DNA of 64,000 bases from positions 7,230,896-7,294,895 of the forward strand of contig OY986963.1 of NCBI GenBank assembly GCA_963920575.1. The letters are read 5' to 3'. The notes under the pieces are model-generated. The model had not been told where the DNA came from. It worked only from the letters and a program-made list of their open reading frames with translations, and ran no database searches. The translations under genes were made by a program, and so were the position numbers. The first letter of the stretch is position 1; each line of letters begins with the position of its first letter. Shown in pieces: positions 34,774 to 46,479 of the stretch. The stretch is from Narthecium ossifragum (lineage: Eukaryota > Streptophyta > Magnoliopsida > Dioscoreales > Nartheciaceae).

Positions 34774-37590
34774 TCAAATGATCGAAATTATTCCAGAGAA
34801 ATTTGGCAACTTATCTACATGTTTCAAGGCTTTCTCTGCAATCAGTTTTGTTTGGTAATCCCCATGCTGGAAGGCTTCGACCAATTCAGTTCCCACGTTT
34901 TGATCAACCGAGACCTCACAGGCAATACCCTCTGACCTCAAGATCCTTTCTACAGCCCAGACTGCTCTGCGCCAAAGGACCTCCGTTCGCTTCTCAAGAA
35001 ACACATCAAGTATCGGTCTGATCGCCTTCGCCTCACAGAGCACCATCACTCCTTGCTCGACATCGACTCCGTCCTCCAAAAGAGTGCACAGGGCTGCCAG
35101 CGCAGCCTCCACCAGCTTCTCATTCCCATGATCCAAACAAGCCACCAGCTTCCTCACTGCCTTACCTTCTACGAGACAGAAGCTCTCCTTAATTGAACAG
35201 ATGCCATGGTGCACCGTGCACAATCCACTCACTACTACCTGTTGCTTGCCAAAACACGCAAATGTAGTGCCGCAGAATCCTGGTTGCGGCACCTCTGGCA
35301 CTCTTGTTAGATGTTTCGTCTCTGTAGAGAGATTCTCCAATGCCAAGGCTGAAATGGCTTGCACCTTATCAAGGCCATTCATATCGAGCAGATTAGTAAA
35401 GAGTGCTGCAAGATTATATTCACGTATGACTGCAACGATATCCATCCCGTGCAAAAGATATGTGAGCCTTGAAAGAACTCTCACAAGCCCTTCAACAAAA
35501 GGGGCGACGAAACGACTACCACCAGTTGATCCTTGCTGGATGCTTAGGAGCTTGGAGATAACAATGTCAAACGCCCCTTCATCCAAAAGCTGCCGAGTAA
35601 GGGCAGAGTCCCTCTCAGGAAGGCCAGCTAGAAGACCCACGGCAGCTGCTTGCTCTTCTGATATCCCATCAAACTCCGAGATGGTCTTAAGCAAGCTGCG
35701 TAGCAAACCAGCTGTGTGTACGAGGCCATTGGCGAGCTCTTCCCCCATGTATGGAGACATATTATGCAGGAGTTTAATAGATGCCATGCGGAGATCCCTC
35801 TGTGGAGCTTCCACGAACTCAATCAAATTGATAGTAGCTCCAGAGCTCTTGATTGCAGCAACAACGTTCTCAACAACTTTGGAACAGCTTGTGAACCCAA
35901 CAAGAACCTGAAGAAGCTTACTCTCGATTGCAGGCCCAGTGTTGCTAATGAGATGGAGTAAATTGTGGATGATATCCTCGGAAATTAGTGTCTGGTCGGC
36001 ATCACCAATTGGAAAGGATTCAAAACCAGAGCCTGAAGAAACAACATTGGCGAGGACAGTTGCAGAAACCTCCTTCAGCCTCACAGGAAGCTGGTTAGCA
36101 CCTAAAGCGAAGAGGCCCTGGACAAGTGGAGGGAGGATACCGGCCTGGATCAGTATCTTGGCACTGATCTCGCATGATGAGATCTGGTTCAATGCCTTCA
36201 GCGCAGCTTCCCTTGCTGGCTTGCTTCCACTTCTCATGATGCCCACCAATGTCGAGCCTGCTGTTCGTGCCACCAAGACCTTCATGTCATTGCTCAAAAC
36301 TAGCTTCCCAAGGATTTCAGCCATTGACAATTGCATTTCAGGTATACCTGAAAGAATTTATATATACAATGCACAATTAATAGCTCAAAAGACAGTCTAG
36401 TGATATTTGCAACATCTGGGGATTAAAGCATGATAAAGCTGTACAATATCCCATGTTGCTAAGATATAACTGCAACTACATATGGTGATGAGTGAAGGTA
36501 TTGCTTTGCATCGTAACAACAAATACGTTTTCAAAGAAACATAAGTCACTAATTGGCAATCTCAAGACACAAATTTGTAACAAGAAAATCCCATTCAAGG
36601 CGCAAATAAGAAAGAAGCAGGAAGCACCTTCGAGCAGTAGGGCCAGAAGCGGTTGAACTCTACCATTCTCAGCCATTTGCCTTATATTTTCCTCACAATT
36701 CTCCATATTCTTCAAGGTTTTTTCAGCTATCCCAACAGCTAAGATATGTTCTGGTTTACTGCTTGACAGCCCAACTAATAACAAAATTGCTCCATTGACT
36801 AGCCCAATCCTTTCAGCCAGGAAATCTGATTTTGAGAGTTCATATAGCAGAGACACAGCTAAATCTCTCTCTTGGAAGTGCTCGTCTGCCAAGAACTTTA
36901 CAATTCTGCGGATCGTGTCCCCAACAGCCATAGCTTGCTGCAATACTAGACAAAAAAAGAATATGAACCAACTTTCAGAAAAATCATGTCCTGGAGATGC
37001 ACAAAAAGTGAAAGAAATTCACAAAAGATATTGACAACCTTATCCTTAGTATCACCCTCAGCTAATACCCGCAGAGTTTCTAGAGCTTTACAACGCACTC
37101 TACTGCTGCTACTCTTCAACAAATCAGAAATCATCGTTATTGATTCTGCAGTAGCCACAACATGCTTGTTGGAACTGCTTTTCTGGCAAATATGGATGAT
37201 ATAATCTAGAGCTTGCAGAACATCAGCTTCAGTGCTTCCAAGAGTAAGTGATCTGTACATGCTATCAAGTTGAACAGTTTCATTTCTTCTCTCCCATTCT
37301 TCAATTGTAACCCGCAGAGCTACACTGGGTTTTAGATCAGTAGTCTTCAATTCTTTTAGTGTTAATGGACAAACGGGTCTTCTTCCACTGGCCCTGCATT
37401 CCCTGAACCATTTCTCGATTGCCTCCCGTTCGAAAGTTTGCCCATGCTCCAAGGTGACAGGGTCCCTCATTACTTGCTCTGTGAGTGGGCAGATGAATGC
37501 CTCATAAAGAGGTTCAATGCGTAATTTTTCATGATTGCTCTCTTCAGATTGGTTACCAGTGTCATAGGTTTCCTCCCAGCCTTCTGCCAT
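34774..37590 (-). CDS. U-box E3 ubiquitin ligase with ARM repeats, PUB43/44-like
   Basis: E3 ligase transferring ubiquitin from an E2 to substrates; the related SAUL1/PUB44 acts in senescence and immunity. Coding exons on the minus strand: 37590-37039, 36937-36628 and 36347-34774, giving 811 residues, close to the family length. The U-box lies at about residues 29-105 (EAFICPLTEQVMRDPVTLEHG, FEREAIEKWF, RPVCPLTLKEL). The remainder is helical ARM repeats, e.g. MAENGRVQPLLALLLEG and EEQAAAVGLLAGLPERDS. The first intron donor (AAG|GTTGTC) is weak but gives a gap-free alignment with remembered SAUL1. The 5' UTR appears to be spliced: an acceptor stands 2 bases before the ATG (37592) and a donor-like TTAG|GTACCT near 38411. 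Confidence 0.92.
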
Positions 37591-37592
37591 AT

Positions 37593-38660
37593 CTGCAGAG
37601 AGATAATGCTACTGCAAAATTAGAAAATTAACAAAAAGTTCTGTAAAGAGCTGTGACAGCAGAAGAGTAAAGACCCATATACTACTAAGAAGCAAGATAC
37701 ACATTTATGTAAAGAACCAAGAATAATGAAGTAGCAGAAATTGGAAAAAGAGCAGCATACTCATCACTCAAACACAGGATCCGCCAAGAGAATGCCATCT
37801 ATAGGAGGAAAGCACATGGCAGTTTTATGATCCATACTTCATCCGCAAAGCCAGACCCCAGAATTGAACCTCCAGTAGTGGAGAACAGGCCAAAAAGATG
37901 TCTTCAAGTGTAGTCCCATAGGAATTATTCGTCAAACATTAGGGACTACCAACTACGTACAAGCTAGACTCGAACTATCTAAGCGAACACCTGAGGAGCA
38001 TGTTCTATGTTCTCACCTTTACATTTCTTCTATTCTGTAGAAAATTGAGCCTTTAATACTGGTTTAGGGTGGGCAATGGCCTTTAATATCCCTAGCAAGA
38101 CGAAATTTTTACTTCAACCACCCCAATAGTTCACTCAGAAACCATAATTCTCAATTTGATATCGCAGTAAACCTATTTAATATCAATATCACCACCGTAT
38201 AATAATCAGTCAAGTCTTGGATTTTAAATTCCCTTAAAAACAAGGGGAAGGGGAATCAAAGCCCCATGACAAGACGCAAACAAAGCAAACCTAACAACTA
38301 AACTTACCCACTCTAAGTAGAATTGCAAATCCTTTCATGTAACGAAGAGAGGATTAAGGAAATTAAAGAGAGAGGGAGCAGAGCAAAGAGGAGGAGGAGG
38401 AGGAGAGGTACCTAACGATGAGTTCGTTCAGCTCACTGTGGCTTATGGTTTCTAAGCCGGTGGCCACGCTGCAGTCAGAGAAAAGTGGTAGACAACCAAC
38501 ATCTACTCGCGCGCCGCGAGTAGCAATGCTGTAATGGAAGAGGAGTCGAAGGCGGCGGCGGTATTTAAAACGCGATTCTCTTTCCCAGGAAATCCGGAAT
38601 AGAGTTATGAATGTCGTTTCTCGCGGCTTCCGACTCAACGTTCTTCTGTAGTCGGCTGTC
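37593..38660 (-). promoter_or_regulatory. U-box gene 5' UTR intron, leader exon and promoter
   Basis: The minus strand has an acceptor TCTCTGCAG directly before the coding exon and a probable donor near 38411, so about 0.8 kb may be a leader intron. A GA/CT-rich leader lies at 38370-38410 and TATTTAAA at about 38561-38568 is a possible TATA box. No gene on the other strand is supported. Confidence 0.45.
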
Positions 38661-40063
38661 TATAACCGGAGTCGGGGGCTTGACCCTCAAGTAACTCAAA
38701 TCTAATCGTTCATTTAAATAAACGGGAATCCAATTTGATGAGACCCACTGATTAATAACATCATTTTTCTTCTTCCTCTCCTTCTCCCTCTCCCTCTTCC
38801 TCTCTCACGATCGGATCACTTGTCATCTCTTCCACCACTCACTCCACGTTGTTGGAATCATGTAGGTTCCACCACCTCCTCCGCTGCCATCACTCGTGCT
38901 CGATCCCAACCACCTCCTTTCCCGCCACCGACACGTGCCAGAGGGAGAGAGAGAAAAACCATGGTGGTGTTATTAATCGGTGGGTCCTATCAAATATGAT
39001 CCTGGCCAGATCTCACTTGAGGCCCCCCCGAATCCCCTATGACTATAAGTCTATAACTACGGTGCAGTGGGTGGTTGGGGCTGGGGCCATCGGTATTCAT
39101 TGGTTGTTGGTCGCCGGTGACAAAGGCCTGGAGCCTGTGAGGTCTCAGGACAATCCACATTCGGACAGTGATATATGTACATCCTTAAAATATATGATCC
39201 TCTTGTTTTTGTTAGTTTATTTGTTTTTTTCTTCTTCTATTTTTTAACTAGTTAAGCTTGTTAAATTGTCGGATTCGCACCGCGTCTCTTTTATTTCTTT
39301 AACAACCGTACGTAATCATTCTCCTGTGACTCTGTGAGCATCATCCCTTTTGTTTCTTTAACATCCAAATTCGTCATCCAGCAGCATCTCTTTTCTTCTT
39401 GCACGTCTCCAATCAGAAATGACATCTCAATATCTCATTCTCCTTTGTTTTGAGAAAAAAGATTTGTTACACGTGATTGAGGTGGCCATGTATTATTGAC
39501 TTATGTGATGAGAATCAGTGAATGTGAGTAGATCTGGACCGTTGAATGTGGTCATGTACGATGCACATGCCTACATAACATGTAACCCAATCACTTCTCT
39601 TGTTTTGATATCACGTGAACTTTAAGTACTCAACCTAAGAAGTTAATATGTTTGGTGATTAACGAGTTTGCATATTTATAGCTAGTCTAACAGTAAAATA
39701 TTAAATGGATGCAAAAATATCAAAGCAAACTTGGAGAAGTCAATGATAACAAAAAATTGAGAAAAAATTCAAACCTTGCTCAATTAGGAGACACAAGGTA
39801 CGTACTCGGGAATGTGTGTTTTTGTTTTGCTTTTTAGTAGCTTTAGCCGGACTTATATAATGTAACCGCATTTAATGTCTGGTTCTTTTGAACGCAAAAA
39901 AACACCATACTTCCATACACGCGCTGGCTCTTGTCCGAAGAAAAAAGAAAACTTTAGTAGTTCTTATTGATCTCGTTGTCTTAACTGGATCTAATGCACA
40001 ACCTCCTGGCATCGAAACAATAAATATTCCAAAAGAAGACAAAAAAGACTAGAAGCTCTTCGG
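38661..40063. other. intergenic
   Basis: No gene supported. CT-rich stretch at 38770-38815. The open frame 38849-39247 has no recognisable domain or splice context. Confidence 0.4.
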
Positions 40064-40510
40064 TGATTAGCGGTGAGTATTCGATTTTCAGTTCGATTGT
40101 CGATTCAGGATCAAAAAATCGAATTTTTTTCAATACATAATTTTAAGAACTGAACTGAACCGAATCGAATCGAATTGCAAGTCAAAACTGAACCGAACTA
40201 ATTCGGTACTAATATTTGAAAACCGAATTGAATTGAATTCATGTAAAAACCGAATCAAAGCAAACTATATGTGTACTTATATAGTATACAAAATAAAAAA
40301 TAATTATTCTATCAAAAAGTTCGGTTTTTAGGTTCTAACAGAAATTTCTAATAAACAACGGGAACCGAGCCGAAGAATCGAAACTTTTAAGGATAGAGAA
40401 CTGAACCGAATAAACCGAATAGACCCACGTTGTTTAATTCAGTTCAATTGGACCGACGTTGTTTAATTCAGTTCAGTTTTTTTATTCGGTTCGGTTTTGC
40501 TCGCTCATGT
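40064..40510. repeat. CCGAAT/CGGTTC-rich repeat element
   Basis: Dense copies of ACCGAA, CCGAATC and TTCGGTT in both orientations. The left side GCGGTGAGTATTCGATTT and the inverse of the right side (GAGCGAGCAAAACCGAACC) suggest loose terminal inverted repeats, as in small hAT-type elements. GTTGTTTAATTCAGTTCA is directly duplicated at 40429 and 40457. Confidence 0.45.
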
Positions 40511-40639
40511 CTGTCCATGGATTTTGCTACAGCCAAGGGTCTTGCAATGGTCTTGCAAGGCTCTGGCCACGTGGCCCAATCAGAGCGCGCCATGTGTCCC
40601 TCCCAACCAAAACGAGATTATAAGCAGACGGGGAGAGAG

Positions 40640-41360
40640 AAATTGGGTGCGCGTTTGAATTTTTCACTCCCTCCCTCCCCGGGTCCCGATCTCCTCGTCC
40701 CTCTCTCTCCGATGGCGGCGCCGGTCCCTCTCTCTCCAACGACCTCGTCTCTCTCTCTCCGACGGCGGCGCCGGCTCCGGCTCCTCCTCCGCCGGCATCC
40801 ACGCGCTTCTCCTCCTCCGGCATCTGCGCAAGATTTGGCGGTATGTTTCAAAATCCCTAAACCCCAACCTCTCGTCCCTCTCTCTCTTCGACGGCGGCGC
40901 CGGTCCCGATCTCCTCGTCCCTCTCTCTCCGACGGCCTCGTCCCTCTCTCTCCGACGGCGGCGCGGACTCCGGCTCCTCCTCCGCCGGCATCCGCGCGCT
41001 TCTCCTCCGGCATCTGCGCAAGATTTGGCGGTATGTTTCAAAATCCCTAAACCCCCAACCTCTCGTCCCTCTCTCTCCCCGGTGCGGCGATCTCTCCCTC
41101 TCCTTCCCTCCCCCCACCGCCCCCCTCCTCGTCCTCTCGTCACTCTTTCTCCCTGGCGCCGGCGTCAGCAGCCCGAGAAAGGCCACGTTCCCCACCCTCT
41201 CTCTCTCCGGAGCTCCCCGACCTCTCGTACCTCTCCTCCTCCGGCATCCTCTGCTCCTCCTCCTCTGGCATCCGCGGCTTCTCCTCCGCGCGCTGCTCCT
41301 CCTCCGGCATCCGCGGCTCCTCTTCCTCCGGCATCCGCTCCTCCTCCTCCGGTCTGTTTT
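40640..41360. repeat. pyrimidine-rich tandem repeat region
   Basis: CTCCGACGGCGGCGCC, CTCCTCCGGCATCCGCG and CCTCTCTCTC modules recur. The segment CATCTGCGCAAGATTTGGCG at 40821 recurs exactly at 41011, a 190-base period. Long overlapping open frames exist on both strands; that is expected of biased sequence, and none shows a protein family. Confidence 0.6.
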
Positions 41361-42618
41361 TATGATTCGTTTTAGCAAACTTTATCTCTGTATTCCATGA
41401 AAAACCATCGTCTTGCTTTGAGGAACTATGCCTATCGCCATTAGGAGACATAAAGTTTTGGTGGTTTATGGCTTTCACCCTTGAGCCAATGACTGAAACT
41501 TGTCCCCTATCCAGGGTGTACTTGTATGATCAGTAAAAGCATTCACTGCCATTTACAATGAAAACTTTCGTTTGTCATGTGCATCTAGTGAGTAGGACAA
41601 GGGTGCCTTTCTAACTAGTGCATTGGAGTTAACCGTGGCGGATAAATTACAACATTTAGTCTTCTGCAGAGGGGGATGAAAACAATCGAAGGTAATGGTT
41701 TTTATTACTTGATTTAGTCTTTGCCGACTGCATATTTCATTATCCTGTGCGTTTCTCATAATGGCCATTAGAATTTCTGTTGTTTTCGTGAAACCGAGCC
41801 ACAATTATGGAAAGTAGAAAAACCAGTGTTCGTATAGTCTTCCGATCGAGCTTGTGTTGCTGGATCATGTGGTAGACTGGCCTATGAGTTTGGCCTTAAA
41901 AGCTTCTGCTATCTCGCTGATGGGTCGCCGGATCGTGTGGGAGGTTACATCCAAGTGGACCTTTCTAGATGACGATGGAGCTGTAGCCTGGGTGATGGCT
42001 ACCACGGTACAGTCTGGTGTGGATGCCATTATATAACGGGGTAAGCTGTCAGCCATCCTCTTCAGTAAAGCATTGATCGGTGACTCCCAGATATACGAAT
42101 TGACAGCGATTCTATGGCTGCGGTGGGCCTGGTATGGTACAAGGTGGATGTCTTCCGCCCTGCGCTGTGCGATTGCTACCACTAGGTGTGGTGGCTTGTT
42201 CGTAGGCGTTTATCGTTCTCTTCTAGTCAACCTTATACAGCAGTAAGAGGGATAAACTTTCTATCTGACGGCCGGTAATACAAGAGCGGATTACTTCCCT
42301 CCCCCCCACACCCACACACACACCCACGTAACTAACTTAAAAAACGTGCCTCCTGTCCACGCCCTAAATTTATATTCCTCCGGACCTGAGCTGCAAGGCA
42401 GCCCATGCTGCTCGTCAGGCGTGCCAAGGGGCACGAGTTGGGATAGGACCTTGTTCAGGACACAGCTCACCTTCTCGTGATGCAAGCCTATGCCCTGTTA
42501 CAACAAATAAACCAAAACCTACTCCACCCAAACAAACACGGAACTGGCCTTTCAAAAGGGAAAAACGAAAAAGAAAAAACGTGCTCTGCCTTTGTAGCTA
42601 AGAGTCAGACTTTTCATG
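41361..42618. other. intergenic, unassigned
   Basis: A stretch at 41840-42200 has partial open frames on both strands and a higher GC content, which may be a decayed transposable-element coding region, but I recognise no domain. ACACACCC repeats at 42301-42330. Confidence 0.35.
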
Positions 42619-42889
42619 AGTGCTGATTTATATACATATTAATGTAACATGTACATTACACATATTCGAATCGGTAGTGGAATCGACAGTGGACTAGCGA
42701 TTTTTTCATATAGTTCATCGGTAAGTCATTATCAACCAATTATTCATTTAGATCTATCAATGGACTCTATCAACCAATCGGCACCTCATTACCGGTACAA
42801 TTCAATTCAATCAATAATGAGCTACCGATTCATTGATCTAGTCCATCAATAGTAGACTACCGGTCAAACGGTTGTCTATATACACAAAA
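42619..42889. mobile_element. CGGTAGT-palindrome MITE, copy R3
   Basis: Left end AGTGCTGATTTATATACATA, then GTACATTACACATATTCGAATCGGTAGTGG split over 42650-42678, internal TACCGATTCATTGATCTAG, right end GTCTATATACACAAAATA. About 270 bp. It lies 0.67 kb upstream of the AVT3 start codon. Confidence 0.6.
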
Positions 42890-43554
42890 TATTATTCTAT
42901 CTGCACGCGGATCCCAATTATCAAAAACAGATTAGAAGACCAAAAACTAGTCTGATCAGGACTCTTCATGAAACCGAGCCCAACCCGACACATAAAAACT
43001 GCAGTTGATGCATTTCGCAGAAGGGATAGATAAATTGCAGGCAGTAGTGTTTGGTAATATTGTAGGACATCTCCCTCTTAACTCTGTATTTTTAATAGAT
43101 GCAACTAAGAAAAGAGAGACGCTGTACCTTAACGCATGTAATTGTTCACTTGACTGCTTCTCTCCTCTCCTAGCCGACAAATAGCTCTCCACCGCTCATT
43201 AAAAGTACACCAATCTCTAAAATCTAAAATATCTTTGGCCATGCCTCACGTTCTCACCTATTATATCACTGTCCCTGTCATATATATACATCACATTCGC
43301 ATCAAAGTTTGGATCAGAAGGAAGAAAAAAAAAAGGGCGTCTAAATAATTAATGGTAGCAATAGCATGTATAATTTAGCATTGAAAAGCAAAGGAAATTT
43401 CCAATCGCATCCAACTCATAGGCACCAATTCCGTGCTATTTTAGCCAAGGAGGGGGAGCCCAGAGCCCACGCCCATTCGCATCATTGCATCCAATCGCCG
43501 ACCACCATCTCGCCTGAGAGACCATCGTCAATCGTCTCCGTCGAAGCAGTGGCC
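42890..43554 (+). promoter_or_regulatory. AVT3-like gene promoter and leader
   Basis: CATATATATACATCAC near 43279 is a possible TATA box, about 275 bp before the chosen start codon. An in-frame upstream ATG at 43366 would add 63 residues of low-complexity sequence and is taken as leader. Confidence 0.4.
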
Positions 43555-44814
43555 ATGGGCTTCGAGCACGAGGCCAGCACGTCTTCCCACTCCCTACCCA
43601 GCGCCGGTGATGCCGCCGCCAGCGTACCCCTCCTCCCGCCGTACGAGAAGACCGATGCCCATCTCTCCTCGCAGCCGAAGACGTTCGCCAACGTGTTCAT
43701 AGCCATCGTGGGGGCGGGGGTCCTCGGCCTCCCTTACGCCTTCAAGCGCACGGGGTGGATCGCTGGCGTTATCATGCTTGTCGTCGTCGGCGCCCTCACC
43801 TACCACTGCATGATGCTCCTCGTCCACACCCGCCGGCGCCTCCACGCCAACTCCGCCAAGTTTATCCCGTCGTTTGGCGACCTTGCCCACGTCGTGGCTG
43901 GAGAACCTGGCCGCGCCGCCGTTGATCTCATGATCGTCCTCTCACAGGCGGGCTTCTGCGTCGGCTACCTCCTCTTTATAGCCAACACCCTCGCTTTCCT
44001 CGCCCCTATCTCCAAGCCCATCTTGGTCGCCATCATGCTCCCCTTCCAATTGGGTCTCAATTCCATCCCCACCCTCACCCTCCTCGCTCCCCTAAGCATC
44101 TTCGCCGACATCGTCGACATCGGGGCCATGGCCGTCGTCTTCGTCCAAGACGCCCTCATCTATCTCGACCGTCAACCTGACAACATCCGCACCTTTGGCG
44201 GGGTTTCCGTCGTCCTCTACGGCCTCGGTGTTGCAATTTACGCCTTCGAAGGCGTAGGCATGGTGCTCCCTTTGGAATCCGAGGCCGCCGACAAGAAGAA
44301 GTTTGGCCGCACCCTCGCCCTATCCATGGGCTTCATCTCCCTCATGTACGCCCTCTTCGGTGCCCTCGGCTACCTCGCCTTCGGCGATGAGACCATGGAC
44401 ATCATCACCACCAACTTTGGCAAAGGCCTCATCACTCAATTGGTCCAGGTGGGTCTCTGTGTCAATCTCTTCTTCACGTTTCCGGTCATGATGAACCCAG
44501 TGTACGAGGTGATGGAAAGAAGGCTTTTTGGGAAGAGGTACTGCGCGTGGGCGAGGTGGGTGGTGGTGGGAGTAGTGAGCTTGGTGGCGCTGCTGGTGCC
44601 CAACTTCGCCGACTTCTTATCGCTGGTCGGGAGCAGTGTTTGTTGTATCCTTGGGTTCGTGTTTCCGGCGGCTTTCCATCTGAAGGTGTTCGGAACGGAG
44701 ATGGGGTGGGGCAAGGCGGCGTCGGACATTGCCATTGTTGTGATGGGGATCGTATTGTGCGTGTTCGGGACTTGGTCGGCGGTAATGGAGATCTTCTTCT
44801 CTGCTAGGGGATGA
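43555..44814 (+). CDS. vacuolar amino acid transporter, AVT3-type
   Basis: Intronless gene for a 419-residue AAAP-family transporter. AVT3 proteins export neutral amino acids from the vacuole. The N-terminal tail is short and hydrophilic, followed by TFANVFIAIVGAGVLGLPYA, the conserved first-helix motif of the family, then about eleven hydrophobic segments (e.g. VIMLVVVGALTYHCMMLLV, IVLSQAGFCVGYLLFIANT, GLGVAIYAFEGVGMVLPLE, GFISLMYALFGALGYLAFG). The start at 43555 has a good context (GCCATGG) and gives the family's usual length; the frame stays open upstream to 43366. The first 900 bases are strongly C-rich at third positions and the last 300 G-rich. MITEs of one family lie on both sides. Confidence 0.93.
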   Translation: MGFEHEASTSSHSLPSAGDAAASVPLLPPYEKTDAHLSSQPKTFANVFIAIVGAGVLGLPYAFKRTGWIAGVIMLVVVGALTYHCMMLLVHTRRRLHANSAKFIPSFGDLAHVVAGEPGRAAVDLMIVLSQAGFCVGYLLFIANTLAFLAPISKPILVAIMLPFQLGLNSIPTLTLLAPLSIFADIVDIGAMAVVFVQDALIYLDRQPDNIRTFGGVSVVLYGLGVAIYAFEGVGMVLPLESEAADKKKFGRTLALSMGFISLMYALFGALGYLAFGDETMDIITTNFGKGLITQLVQVGLCVNLFFTFPVMMNPVYEVMERRLFGKRYCAWARWVVVGVVSLVALLVPNFADFLSLVGSSVCCILGFVFPAAFHLKVFGTEMGWGKAASDIAIVVMGIVLCVFGTWSAVMEIFFSARG

Positions 44815-44843
44815 AAGCTTTTTATATGATATGAATAAAATTT

Positions 44844-45180
44844 CGTGTACATGGACAGCCCATCGAATCGGTGGCCGTAGGCCACTATCCATTCATTGAT
44901 CTAGACAATGGTATATCGATGAATTAGATCAATGAATCGGTGGCTCACTACTGATTGATTTGTATCGATAATGAGGTACCAATTGGTTGATAGAGTCCAT
45001 CAGTATCTTACTATCGATGGACTAGATGAATAATTCAATCGGTAGTGTGATACCGATTCATTGATTTAGTCCATCAGTAGTGATCGGTAGTGATGGACTA
45101 CATGAAAGAATCGGCAGTTTACTATCGATTCGGACATGTATAATGCACATGTCATGTCAGCGTGTACACAAATCAGCACT
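44844..45180. mobile_element. CGGTAGT-palindrome MITE, copy R4
   Basis: Left end GTGTACATGGACAGCCCATC, many GGTAGTG and TACCGATT motifs in both orientations, right end ATGTATAATGCACATGTCATG then GTGTACACAAATCAGCACT. It begins about 30 bp after the AVT3 stop codon, so it may supply 3' UTR sequence. Confidence 0.65.
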
Positions 45181-46479
45181 CATATTGTATAGTGCAAAGA
45201 TTTAGAGTATCAAATGAGTGGTTGAATCGGTGTTTATATCTCTTCTCAACTCATTAATGGTTGAAGAAGTTGAGAAGTAGAAGGGATTTAGTTTGTGAGT
45301 TTTTTTCGTAGTCTTTATTCTTACTTACCAAAGCCAAAAAGAGAGAGATGGCTTCCTTCATTTTGAATGTGTTATTGGGGTGTATGATGAATAAGACGGA
45401 CGAACGTGAAGGATTCTGGATGTAGCTGTAAGAAGATTGTAAAGAATACTTGGAACATATCAAACGTTTGGATATCAAGAGTTAACTGTTCTTCTTGTTG
45501 GAATATATGGATTTAATTGCTGACTGAGTCTATTGTGTGTGTGTTTTTTCCTTCTTCTTTTTTGTGTGTTGTTGCATTTAAGATTATTGTGCCAATAATG
45601 TACAGTGATATGGTCTCGTCGTCCTCGAGGAAAAGCAGGACATCTCTTATAGGATGTTGTGGCAGTCGGAGAAATGCCTTAGCGTGACAGTGAATAAGCA
45701 CAAGACGGTATGGCATGGGTCAATTGTGATATAAGTTCAAGCTCAATATCCCAGCTATACATAAGAGAACGGGCACTGGTTTCTGCGTAAACCTCAAAAC
45801 CTAAAAGAATGGACAGGAAGGAGCCCGGAAGACCGACGCTAGCAGACACTAGTGACCGACAAGGAAACAACTCTGATGAATCTCTGCGGAAAATTTTCCT
45901 CATGAAGTGGTCTTTGCCTGCCCTGAAAATTGCGCAAGTACCTGCTGGGATACACCGCTTTGTAAACACCCAATCGATCTCAGACAGCCACAAATTAGAG
46001 ATGGCATTGTGCAGGTTTGGTGACACCAAGATCAGCAAAACCAATTAAACAGTACGATAATAGGGATCATTGATGCAATTCAATCATTCCTGAATAATAT
46101 TGAGCGTTCATGCCCTTGAGTAGCTCACGCAGCAACAAAAGTTCATGATGTATTCACAAGTTACCTACCTATTACAACCTTCTGGACTAAAAGAGGGAAA
46201 CTCAACTGACGATTTCTTCAAATGCACAATTGTCAATTACAAGGAATACATAGTATAAAGAATGTTCTACATGTCATGTGCAACAGAAGCAATGAGAAGA
46301 AGAAAACCTCAGATTTCATTCTCGGAAGGTATATAACATACAAAAAAGTGACTCAATATAAAGTACACAAAAGATACAATCCAGCCTCTCATCTGTTGCA
46401 CACAAAATCGATCTTGCGCCCAAATTATGAAAATTATGCTCAAGACATAATCTCAGGCTTCTTGGTAATGCAATAACTT
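45181..46479. other. intergenic between AVT3 and EH1
   Basis: No gene supported. An open frame on each strand around 45680-46048 looks like a transposable-element remnant but shows no recognisable domain. Confidence 0.35.

Noticed and set aside
36937..37038. Alternative exon junction in the U-box gene using donor TTTT|GTGAAT and acceptor TCTAG|TATTG
   Set aside because: It also keeps the frame but inserts about 9 residues compared with the family; the AAG|GTTGTC junction aligns without a gap.
40430..41478. Several long open frames of 100-200 codons
   Set aside because: They overlap on both strands in a CT-rich tandem repeat; Arg/Pro/Ser-rich translations are compositional.
43366..43554. Upstream in-frame start for the AVT3 protein
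   Set aside because: The added 63 residues are His- and Pro-rich with no family similarity; the ATG at 43555 has the better context and gives the normal length.
42619..45180. AVT3 gene carried inside one large transposon with inverted MITE ends (a Pack-type element)
   Set aside because: The outer ends match (AGTGCTGATTT), but each side is a complete element of about 300 bp, the size of R2 without its LTR, and no shared duplication flanks the whole block. Two independent insertions are simpler.
45679..46048. Possible gene on either strand
   Set aside because: No domain, no splice sites and no start context; looks like a degraded repeat.
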